Of a stretch of DNA of 64,000 nucleotides, positions 53,893-62,253 are shown in pieces. This DNA is from Saprospiraceae bacterium. Its GTDB lineage: Bacteria > Bacteroidota > Bacteroidia > Chitinophagales > Saprospiraceae. The stretch's first letter is position 1; every line of letters begins with the position of its first letter. The notes beneath the pieces were generated by a model. It worked only from the letters and a program-made list of their open reading frames with translations. It did not search any database and had not been told where the DNA came from. The DNA lies in NCBI GenBank assembly GCA_016718505.1, contig JADKDE010000003.1, positions 1-64,000 on the forward strand, written 5' to 3'. A program made the position numbers and the translations under genes.

Positions 53893-53927
53893 CAACAATG
53901 CCCAATGTCCTTGGGCATTGTTGTTTT
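53893..53927 (+). terminator. Rho-independent terminator of the Asp-rich protein gene
   Basis: CAACAATGCCCAA and TTGGGCATTGTTG form a perfect 13-bp stem around TGTCC, followed by TTTTATT, just after the stop at 53885. Confidence 0.92.
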
Positions 53928-53947
53928 ATTGGCTGAATATTGGTTCC

Positions 53948-56004
53948 ATGAAGCAAATGAAATTTTTCAATCGGGATGTAAGTTGGCTTGCATTCAATCA
54001 TAGGGTACTGCAAGAAGCTCAGGATCCTTCTGTTCCTTTGCTGGAGAGACTTTTTTTCCTAGCCATTTATTCCTCCAATTTGGATGAGTTTTTCAAGATT
54101 CGAATTGCCTCACTCCATTATATCATCCGCACTGGTAAAAGAACGCAGAAAAAACTAGACTTCGAGCCAAAGACATTGCTCAAAAAATTGCTCGATATCG
54201 TCAAAAAACAACAGGTTTTATTCAGCAAGATTTTTGAAGAAGACATCGTACCCAATCTCAAAAAAACAATATCCACATATTACGGCGATTGGACTTAGAC
54301 GAGCCCTAATCCAAATGGGTAGCCCAGTATTTTCACGATCATATGCTACCTTATGTCCAACCCGTGCTCCTATTTAAGAATATGGTTAGGCCATTTCTCA
54401 ATAACAATGAGCTATATCTGACCATTCAGATGAAGGAAATGAAAAAAAATTCGGACAATTTGTATTATGCGATCGTCAAAATCCCTTCAGACCATCTACC
54501 CCGATTCGTGGAGGTTCCTAGTCAATCAGCGCAAAAATCTATCATCCTTTTGGATGACATCGTAAGACATTCTGTTTCATGGCTATTCCCAGGGTTTCAG
54601 ATCTTGGATACTTATTCCATCAAACTCACAAGAGACGCCGAATTGTATATTGACGATGAGTTTTCTGGAGACCTCATGACTAAGATTAGACAAAGTTTGA
54701 TGAAAAGAAATGTTGGTCAAGCCTCTAGGATGGTGTACGATACGTCCATGCCTCCGAAAATGCTTTCTTTGCTCAAAGGAATGTTTCAAGTTGGAGATTT
54801 GGAGATGCTTCCCGAGAAAAGGTATCACAATTACGCCGATTTTCTTGGTTTCCCAGACTTTGGCAAAACTCATCTCAAAAATATCCCACTGCCGCCGCTA
54901 CCCTATCCACCATTCATCGAGGCAGAGTCCATTTTCAAGGCCATAGAAGAGAAAGATCATTTACTAGTATTTCCATTCCATAGCTATGATCCCGTCATCA
55001 ACTATTTCAAGTTGGCGGCCGCTGATCCCTTCGTAACGGAGATTAAAGTCACACAGTACAGAGTCTCCCACTCCTCGCCTATCATGGAGGCACTGATCGA
55101 AGCTGCCGAAGCGGGCAAAAAAGTTTTCGTCTTTATCGAAGTAAAAGCCCGTTTCGATGAAGAAAAAAACCTCAAATGGGGAGAGCGTCTCGAAAAGGCA
55201 GGAGTCAAGGTCCACTACTCTCTTCCTGGCAGAAAAGTACACGCAAAAATGGCAGTTGTAACCCGCGTAGTTAATAAGATCAAAACGCACTATACCTATC
55301 TTTCAACAGGCAATTTCAACGAAAAAACTGCCACGATTTACAGTGATTTTGGGTTTTTCTCAACCAAACCCATCTATTACAAGGACATGCTTAAATTATT
55401 TGATTACCTAGAACACGATGGTCTAAAAGAAGAAAAATACGATACCATCCTAGTAGGACAGTCCAATCTCCGAGAAACCCTCTCCGCCATGGTCCAACAG
55501 GAAATATCCACCGCTAAAAAAGGGCAAAAAGCCAGCATTGTGCTTAAAATGAACAGCCTCGAAGACAAGGAGATGATCAAACAACTCTACTACGCTTCGG
55601 ACAAAGGCGTCAAGATAAAGCTCATCATTCGAGGCGTCTGCTGTCTGATCCCAAAGGTCAAGGGCATGAGCGCAAATATCAGTGCCATCAGCATCGTAGA
55701 TCGATTCCTAGAGCATAGTCGCGTCTTTTATTTTCACAACCAAGGCCAGCCCAAGCTATACCTGTCATCCGCCGATTGGATGGAGCGCAACCTCTCGTAT
55801 CGCGTGGAAACCAGCTTTCCACTTTTTGACCCTGATTGCATCAAAATCGTCAAAGACATCCTCAATCTCCAGTGGAAAGACGGCGTAAAAGCCCGCATTA
55901 TAGACGCCACCCTGTCCAATAGGTACCGGACCAACAAGTACAATCCTCCCGTGCATTCCCAGGTTGATACCTACTTTTATATCAAGAATTTGACCTACGA
56001 TTAA
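53948..56004 (+). pseudogene. ppk1: Polyphosphate kinase 1 with frameshift and in-frame stop
   Basis: From ATG 53948: FFNRDVSWLAFNHRVLQEA and FLAIYSSNLDEFFKIR, the PPK1 N-terminus. The frame ends at 54297. The next frame continues NIHILRRLDLDEP, is stopped by TAA at 54307-54309, then runs from about 54310 (SKWVAQYFHDHMLPYVQPVLL) to the end, with PSDHLPRFVEVP, AESIFKAIEEKDHLLVFPFHSYDPV, LPGRKVHAKMAVV (the phosphorylated His region), STGNFNEKTATIYSDF, LIIRGVCCLIPKVKGMS and SADWMERNLSYRVE. The first lesion is in a run of seven A (54260-54266), eight fit; the second needs CAA for TAA. Length restored is about 685 residues. Makes polyphosphate from ATP. Confidence 0.85.
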
Positions 56005-56009
56005 TTTTT

Positions 56010-56145
56010 GGGCGTCTCCCTCCCCTAGTCTTGCAGACTGTGTCAGGTCGCGCGCTACACGACTTCACTTCGTTGCGGTCTCGTTTCCACCCTTGGATAC
56101 AACGAGACGCTCCTTCGGAGCTCGTTCCGATCGCTGACGCGCAGG
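56010..56145. repeat. GC-rich intergenic island
   Basis: Between ppk1 and the BRO fragment is a GC-rich block with GTCAGGTCGCGCGCTACACG, CTTCACTTCGTTGCGGTCTCG, the palindrome GCTCC-TTC-GGAGC (56110-56122) and GATCGCTGACGCGC. It matches in style the islands after parA and at 27303. It carries no gene. Confidence 0.45.
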
Positions 56146-56278
56146 GTTATATCTCACTTAGTTTGGAATTTGCCAATCTGGCCATTAATGAAAAGCCAGA
56201 AAGAACCAACTTTAATGGGTTTTTGTGGTGAATGCATAAACTAAAGTCAATTATATTTACTTTTGTATTTGTAATGTA

Positions 56279-56407
56279 ATGACTATGACAAAGGAAACGG
56301 CAATTAAACTATTTGAACAAAACCAAATTCGCTTTATTTGGAAGGAAGAAAATGAGGAATGGTATTTCTCAATAATAGATGCAAAATATATGTTTATGAA
56401 GATTTAG
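56279..56407 (+). pseudogene. Fragment of a BRO-N-domain protein
   Basis: 42 residues, MTMTKETAIKLFEQNQIRFIWKEENEEWYFSIIDAKY, match the start of Bro-N proteins (compare VRSVYNEQEAKWYFAVQDVVQ in the intact gene at 56701) before the frame falls apart. It seems to be the remains of a second, divergent copy, fused to unrelated sequence. Confidence 0.55.
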
Positions 56408-56472
56408 ATATTGATAAGGAATATACAATATAAATCATTGATTATCAATACAATTTCACAATTAAGGAACAT

Positions 56473-56670
56473 TTGCTATTAAATAAGGAACATTGTAAAT
56501 TAAAAAAATTATTCGATATAAATTCTCTTATGAGGCAAGATTTCACCAAAAACTCAGACATTGACTGGTCAAAATTAATTTCAGAAATAGATCAACAGCT
56601 GTATAAAAAATATGGTCTCAGTCAAGAAGAAATTGATTTCATTGAGGAGAAAGTACAAGCAATGGAGTAA
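56473..56670 (+). pseudogene. C-terminal fragment of an RM DNA methyltransferase-like protein
   Basis: 65 residues. The end SKLISEIDQQLYKKYGLSQEEIDFIEEKVQAME is the recognisable tail of large type II restriction-modification methyltransferases in Bacteroidota (the EIDxQLYKKYxLxxxEIxFIE pattern). The rest of the enzyme is not found upstream. It sits immediately upstream of the BRO-family gene. Confidence 0.6.
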
Positions 56671-56700
56671 AAGCTGTGGTTTTACAATTCAAAGTAAATA

Positions 56701-57549
56701 ATGATGAGCAACATAAAATTATTTGAAGAGAAAAAAGTTCGTTCTGTTTATAATGAACAAGAAGCAAAATGGTATTTTGCCGTGCAAGATGTTGTACAAA
56801 TACTAACAGATAGCAGTGATGTAAAGCAATACATAAAAAAAATGCTATCTCGTGATGAGCAGCTTAAAAGCAACTGGGGTACAATTTGTACCCTAGTTGA
56901 AATGAAAGCAGCAGATGGTAAACTTCGTAAAATTCAAGCTGCAAATACCGAAAATGTTTTACGACTTATCCAATCCATACCATCGCCCAAAGCTGAACCA
57001 TTCAAACAATGGTTGGCACAAGTAGGTGCCGAACGCATTGCCGAGATAGAAGATCCAGAATTGGCTCAAGCTCGTATTAGAGCTACCTACAAAGCCAAAG
57101 GATACAGTGATGCTTGGATAGAAAAAAGAATTAGAGGCATACAAGTACGGGATGAACTCACTAACGAATGGAAACATCGAGGCGTAAAAGAAGGTAAGGA
57201 GTATTCTATCTTGACCGCCGAAATCAGCAAAGCTACGTTTGGTATTATGCCAAGCGAGTATAAAAGTTTGAAGGGTTTAACCAAACCCTCAGAAAATCTA
57301 AGAGACCACATGACCGATTTGGAATTAATATTCACCATGCTTGGTGAAGCTTCAACTACCGAAATTGCTAAAAATAAAAATGCCCAAGGTTTTATAGAAA
57401 ACCAAAAAGCGGCCAAAGCTGGTGGAAAAATAGCGGGTAATGCCAGAAAAGAATTAGAAAAAAAATCCGGAACAAAAATTGTAAGCAAGCAAAATTTTAA
57501 AAATTTAGATAATCCCAAAGAACTGAAAGATAATAAAGATTTAAGATGA
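56701..57549 (+). CDS. BRO-family (Bro-N domain) protein
   Basis: 282 residues. The N-terminal Bro-N domain reads VRSVYNEQEAKWYFAVQDVVQILTDSSDVKQYIKKMLSRDEQL, then KLRKIQAANTENVLRLIQSIPSPKAEPFKQWLAQVGAERI, both typical. The second half, ATYKAKGYSDAWIEKRIRGIQVRDELTNEWKHRGVKEGKEYSILTAEISKATFGI, is a fixed partner segment of Bacteroidota Bro-N proteins (KilA-N/ANT-like). BRO proteins are found in phage and plasmid regions and are believed to bind DNA or act as antirepressors. This copy seems intact. Coding end overlaps the RM relic start by four bases. Confidence 0.8.
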   Translation: MMSNIKLFEEKKVRSVYNEQEAKWYFAVQDVVQILTDSSDVKQYIKKMLSRDEQLKSNWGTICTLVEMKAADGKLRKIQAANTENVLRLIQSIPSPKAEPFKQWLAQVGAERIAEIEDPELAQARIRATYKAKGYSDAWIEKRIRGIQVRDELTNEWKHRGVKEGKEYSILTAEISKATFGIMPSEYKSLKGLTKPSENLRDHMTDLELIFTMLGEASTTEIAKNKNAQGFIENQKAAKAGGKIAGNARKELEKKSGTKIVSKQNFKNLDNPKELKDNKDLR

Positions 57550-58479
57550 ATCTAAAAAAAAGCATCCAAGAAATCGATATACGAGAAGATTTTCTTTTAA
57601 AAAAAGACGATCTGCTAGAGATACTTTTGCAAGATAAAACCACAAATAAAAATATTATTTGGAGGCCACAGACTCTTATGAACAAAAAGGCAAAGAGTAT
57701 GCACCACTCGCACCTATAACCTCAGAATTAATAACGGGCATCAATGGAACTTTAATACAACCTCGAGCCGTAAAAAGCAAAGAAGAGCAACTTTATAGAA
57801 CAAGAGATAAAGCAGAGGTATTTACGCCACTTAACATTGTAAAACAAATGAATGATGCTTGTGATGTCAAACGTGTAACAAAAAACAATTGGCAAGAATA
57901 TATAGCTTTACTCAAACTAGAAATTACCTGCGGCGAAGCACCCTTTATTGTATCCCGTTATGACCCAGTTTCTGATAAGCAGGAATTACTACCGCTTAAA
58001 AACGTGTTGGTTTTTTAGATAAAAAATTGAGTGTTGTATCTAAATATTGTAATACCCTAGAAGAGTGGCTAAATTGGTCGAAGATTGCCTTTCAATGTTC
58101 TTACGGATACGAGTGGCAAGGAGATAGTTTGCTAATTGCTCGGGAGAATTTGCTTTATACTTTTATTGATTATTATCAAGATAAATTTAAAGAAACGCCA
58201 AGTTCAGAACTACAAAAGGAGATTGCAGAAATCATCGTTTGGAACATCTTCCAAATGGATGGATTGAAGTATGTGATACCCATGAGTTGTAAAACAGAGA
58301 AAATAACTATCAGAGGAGCAGTAAATTTATTTGGCAAAGATGATGACCGTATAGATGAAAAACCATGCGAAGGTTGCGAAAAAAAATATGCTTCAAATCA
58401 TAATGGAATACGTGTAAAAACGATGGACTGGAGAGAGGGTAAAATCATAGAATTTGACACTATACCACAAAGTGTGTAA
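57546..58479 (+). pseudogene. Restriction-modification DNA methyltransferase (subunit M type), two frameshifts
   Basis: Three frame pieces in order: IQEIDIREDFLLKKDDLLEILLQDKTTNKNIIW (from 57546), then ATDSYEQKGKEYAPLAPI, VKSKEEQLYRTRDKAEVFTPLNIVKQMND and LEITCGEAPFIVSRYDPVSDKQ, then LDKKLSVVSKYCNTLEEW, YGYEWQGDSLLIARENLLYTFIDYY, DGLKYVIPMSC and KTMDWREGK. AEVFTP and CGEAPF lie in the methyltransferase domain. The first break is near 57660 (WGAGG context, one G short), the second in five A near 58002 (six would fit). With repairs the protein is about 311 residues, full length for this family. Both are homopolymer-like lesions. Confidence 0.72.
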
Positions 58480-58560
58480 ATTAAAAAGTTAAAAGCTAGA
58501 ATTTTATATTTGAGCCTATGGACCCAGATAAGAAGCTTCTATTGATTCTAACAACCCTTT

Positions 58561-59367
58561 CTAACTCAAGGCTATTAATTTTTTAAGGCCATCTTCCAAA
58601 GTAACCATGGGTCGATTCAAAATCGATTTCATTTTACTGATATCTGGCTTTCGACGGGTCATATCGCCTTCTTTTAATGTCGGCAGATGCTTTATCTCGG
58701 AAGATGAATTGGTCAGTCGAATGATTTCCTTGGCCAAATCTAAAACCGATATTTCTACATCGCTACCGATATTGATCACGTCATTGATGCCTTTATTTTC
58801 ATCCAATGTAGCGAGTGTGGTCGCTATATTATCGTCCACGTAACAAAAGGTCCTGGTTTGACTTCCATCACCGTAGATGGTTATAGGCAAATTATTTTTA
58901 GCCAATTCAATGAATTTCGGAATAACAAAATCTGTGCTTTGATTTTCTCCGTAGGTATTGAAAAATCTAAAAATCGTGTAATCCAAACCGTATGATGCAT
59001 GATAGGACTTGAAATACGCCTCCCCTAAATTTTTGACAATGGAGTAAGGCAATTTTGAGTTCAAAGGGGTGGTGTTTTCATTTTGTGGAAATTCAATAGG
59101 TTCTCCATAAACTTCGGAAGAAGATGAAAAATAGACACGCTTTACCTTTGAATAAGAAGAAAGCTTCAAAATATTTTTGATACCTTCGATATCATTTAAT
59201 ACAAGCAATGGATTTTCCAACGTCCTCTGTACACCCACTTCAGCTGCATTATGAAATACATAATCAAAACGATACTGTAAAAATACTGATGCCAAGGTAC
59301 CGAAATCATTGACACCTGCTTGGATGAACTTAAATTTTTTGGTGTCTAGATTGGGCAATTTGTGCAT
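58561..59367 (-). pseudogene. NAD-dependent sugar epimerase, N-terminally truncated
   Basis: 268 residues of an extended SDR epimerase: YVFHNAAEVGVQRTLENPLLVLNDI, VYFSSSSEVYGEP, the active site SYSIVKNLGEAYFKSYHASYGLDY-like PYSIVKNLGEAYFKSYHASYG (YxxxK), YGDGSQTRTFCYVDDNI and INIGSDVEISVLDLAKEI. The start codon ATG at 59367 lies after the Rossmann dinucleotide motif; upstream, in a broken frame, VVDNLSTG and traces such as QDENNSVV are seen, but the GxxGxxG strand is missing and the preceding glycosyltransferase gene ends only about 57 bases away. So a deletion removed about 25-40 residues. It would make or use a UDP-sugar for a surface glycan, if functional. Confidence 0.75.
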
Positions 59368-59424
59368 CGCTCCAGTCGATAAATTATCTACAACACCACA
59401 CTATTATTCTCGTCTTGGTTTGTC

Positions 59425-60297
59425 TTATACGAGATTATAATTCTTAAATTCGCCAAGATGTATGCCCGTTTTTTGATACAAGGCATTTAATAATTTTTTA
59501 CCAAATGATAATTTTGGAGCGACCGTCGGATCGAAAGAAAACTCCCAGTTCACAGCTTTTATGCGTCCTTCAATCACCTGAGGATGACTACCAGAAAATC
59601 GAGAAACCGAATCGATGAGATTGTAATCGAAAGCATCCTTGTTATCAAATATACCATTTACTACATTATCATCGTGCCAGAGTTTTTCAAATGATTTTCT
59701 TTTTTCTAACTGAATTTTTGGATTTTTTACCCAACCATAATGATGAATGGTCGCCGGAACATATTTACAATTCAATTTTTTTCCATTACGACGAAAACTA
59801 ACGGCATCTTTATAAGAGGATATGCTTTTATCTTTCCTTACCACACGCACTTCTCGCTTGTGCCAATGTCGAGAATTTGCAATATAATCGTAAGACCCAT
59901 AAAAATTCAAATGGTCAAAAACAAGGCCCTGGACGCGAGGATCATCCTTGTATTCCACCATTGCAGCTTGTATCGCTGGCAGATCTCTCTCGTGCATCAC
60001 CTCATCGCCTTGAATGTAAAAACACCAATCGCTATCATCGCTGATGGCTTGAAAAGCCTTGTTGGTTTCGTCCGCAAGAACTCTACCTCCTTGACGCAAA
60101 CTTTCATCCCAAACCGTTTCGATGATCTTTATTTTAGGGGAACCTATGCTTTGGATTAATCCCAAAGTATCATCTTCAGATTTCCCAACAGCCACGACAA
60201 ATTCATCGCAAATTGGTAAAATTGATTTGATGGCCTCGACGATTGGAAAATCGAATTTTACACCATTCCTTATAAAACTAAAACCTGTTACTTTCAT
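59425..60297 (-). CDS. Glycosyltransferase, GT2-like (GT-A fold)
   Basis: 290 residues. VTGFSFIRNGVKFDFPIVEAIKSILPICDEFVVAVGKSEDDTLGLIQS opens the nucleotide-binding part; SDWCFYIQGDEVMHERDLPAIQAAM contains the DxD-like QGDE site near residue 92; AFDYNLIDSVSRFSGSHPQVIEGRI is in the C-terminal part. This is the family of hexosyltransferases acting on surface glycans. It is between the truncated epimerase and the deacetylase on the same strand, all part of a small glycan cluster. Specificity unknown. Confidence 0.85.
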   Translation of the reverse strand: MKVTGFSFIRNGVKFDFPIVEAIKSILPICDEFVVAVGKSEDDTLGLIQSIGSPKIKIIETVWDESLRQGGRVLADETNKAFQAISDDSDWCFYIQGDEVMHERDLPAIQAAMVEYKDDPRVQGLVFDHLNFYGSYDYIANSRHWHKREVRVVRKDKSISSYKDAVSFRRNGKKLNCKYVPATIHHYGWVKNPKIQLEKRKSFEKLWHDDNVVNGIFDNKDAFDYNLIDSVSRFSGSHPQVIEGRIKAVNWEFSFDPTVAPKLSFGKKLLNALYQKTGIHLGEFKNYNLV

Positions 60298-60300
60298 TGA

Positions 60301-61017
60301 TTAGATAAAAAATTTATGCGTTAAATATTTGCCGCTCACCTTCCGATTAAATCCCCAAAATGTAGTTCGTGTAGCTATTTCTATTTCTATGCGTCGAACA
60401 TGAAAATAATCTTCTTGCCAATGCAAAGGACTATTTTTTGTAGCGATACCAAAAGTATTTCCAGCCTCTTTCATTATTTTCTTTATTTCTTCACTGATAG
60501 CTCCAAATAGATAAGCAAAAGAAACTACACCTTTACCAATCTTTTTTTCAATATCCGATTTACATTGGCTGATTTCTATCCGCTTTTCTACTTCATCCAA
60601 GTCATGGAGAACAGGATAATGCTGCGTGTTTCCGCCAAATTCAATGCCATTATCGCTCATTTCTTTAATCTGCACATCGGTCATCAAATTTTTTCGAGTC
60701 TCGCCTTCTTTCACGCCCCAAGAGTTGTGATCTTCTTGTGTAACCAAGTATATTACAGCCTTAAAATTATACTTTTTCAGCAATGGAAAGAGCCGGAAGT
60801 AATTGTCTTCATAACCATCATCAAAGGTAAGAAAAAAATTTTTAAAGGTGTCCATTTACGGATTCCAGCCTAAATCTTCAAAGGTAATTGTTTGGTATTT
60901 ATTCTTATACAGATAAGCCAATTGTCGCTCCAAGTCTTCTCGAAGAACATAAATATGATGTTTTTCTGTTTTGGATTCAACAATAGAAAGATACATTAAG
61001 ACCAGCAACAAATACAC
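60301..61017 (-). pseudogene. Polysaccharide deacetylase (NodB type) with in-frame stop
   Basis: The 184-residue frame from ATG 60855 carries the NodB domain: FFLTFDDGYEDNYFRLFPLL (metal Asp pair), VIYLVTQED, EFGGNTQHYPVLHDLD (His ligands near NTQHYP) and FAYLFGAISEEIKK. Upstream, in the same frame, from a GTG at 61017, lies the missing N-terminus VLMYLSIVESKTEKHHIYVLREDLERQLAYLYKNKYQTITFEDLGWNP, cut off by TAA at 60856-60858. Without the stop the protein would be about 238 residues. It would remove N-acetyl groups from a surface glycan. It precedes the glycosyltransferase gene by 3 bases on the minus strand. Confidence 0.78.
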
Positions 61018-61413
61018 CTTAATTATATTGTTTTGCGCACAAAGTTAAATCATTAATTTCGAAACAAAGGCAAATTTTTTTTTAGATTTTATTTTACATG
61101 TAATTCTTTATTTTACTTGATACTGCAATAAAAATAACTTCAAAGCTAGAATTATTATTATTTTAAATAATGTCTCAATTGATTTTATGCAATTAATAAT
61201 TTTGGCTTAACTTTAGGTAAATTTTGTTTTATAAAAACAATCTACCAATTAGATGCTAGGTGGGGCAATACCCTCAAAATTTTGTATTCATTCTAAGACA
61301 ATCAATTCCTTGATTTATTAGAAAATAATTTTTATAACCGAATAGAATAATATTTTGATTTACAAAAACAGAAGGTCCATCTATTTGTTATAACGGATGA
61401 AAATATTTGCTAT
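61018..61413. other. AT-rich intergenic stretch with no gene
   Basis: About 400 bases between the deacetylase relic and the methyltransferase gene. It is strongly AT-rich, with TTTTTTTTTAGATTTTATTTT and similar runs. I see no convincing reading frame, RNA gene or repeat. Confidence 0.6.
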
Positions 61414-62052
61414 ATGAAAACGCAAATGAATATGGACCAAATAAAACAAAAAATCCACTGGGAAACGGTTTATAAAACCAAAAGTCCAGAGCAGGTCAGT
61501 TGGACGCAAGAAATCCCTAAAACATCTCTTGATTTTATTAAATCTTTCAACTTGTCGAAATCAGCTAAAATCATAGATATTGGCGGTGGCGATAGCAGAC
61601 TTGTGGATTTTCTGCTGGAAGAAGGGTTCGAAGATATTACCGTTTTGGATATTTCTGCTAAAGCGTTGGATAGGGCGAAGGATCGATTGGGAGATAAAGC
61701 AAAAAAAATACATTGGGTCGTCAGCGACATAATTCAATATGAGCCAACATCCACCTATGATGTTTGGCATGATCGAGCCACCTTTCATTTCTTAACAAGT
61801 GCTGAGCAGGTTTCTAAATACTTGGAGATAGCTAGAAATTCTGTGGAGGGATATATGACGATTGGCACCTTTTTTGAAAGTGGTCCCGACAAATGCAGTG
61901 GTCTTCACGTAATGCAATATAATGAAGAAACACTTTCTTCCGAATTGAAAAATGGTTTTAAGAAAATTCGATGTATAACCGAAGATCATAGAACACCATT
62001 TCAGACAACTCAGAATTTTTTATTTTGCAGCTTTGAAAGGAAAAATATTTGA
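61414..62052 (+). CDS. Class I SAM-dependent methyltransferase
   Basis: 212 residues. The SAM site is AKIIDIGGGDSRLVDFLLEEGFEDITVLDISAKAL near residues 50-85, then HWVVSDIIQYEPTSTYDVWHDRATFHFL with motif VDIIQY-like acidic strand, and IARNSVEGYMTIGTFF. The N-terminal WETVYKTKSPEQVSWTQE matches a Bacteroidota/Proteobacteria methyltransferase subgroup of unknown substrate. It is a single gene. Confidence 0.82.
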   Translation: MKTQMNMDQIKQKIHWETVYKTKSPEQVSWTQEIPKTSLDFIKSFNLSKSAKIIDIGGGDSRLVDFLLEEGFEDITVLDISAKALDRAKDRLGDKAKKIHWVVSDIIQYEPTSTYDVWHDRATFHFLTSAEQVSKYLEIARNSVEGYMTIGTFFESGPDKCSGLHVMQYNEETLSSELKNGFKKIRCITEDHRTPFQTTQNFLFCSFERKNI

Positions 62053-62253
62053 GGTGAATTCAATGAATTTCATGACTGAAATTATGATACGAGCTTTAAA
62101 AATCATTGGATAAGCTGAGAAGTTAGGGCTTATTAGTATTTTCTAGCATAAAAAGCTAAATATTAGGCACTTACACATTATAATAAATGCAAAAACCTAA
62201 ATTTCTTAAAAAATAATCCGTAAATTTGTGCGCAGCTAATTAGATAGGTAAAA

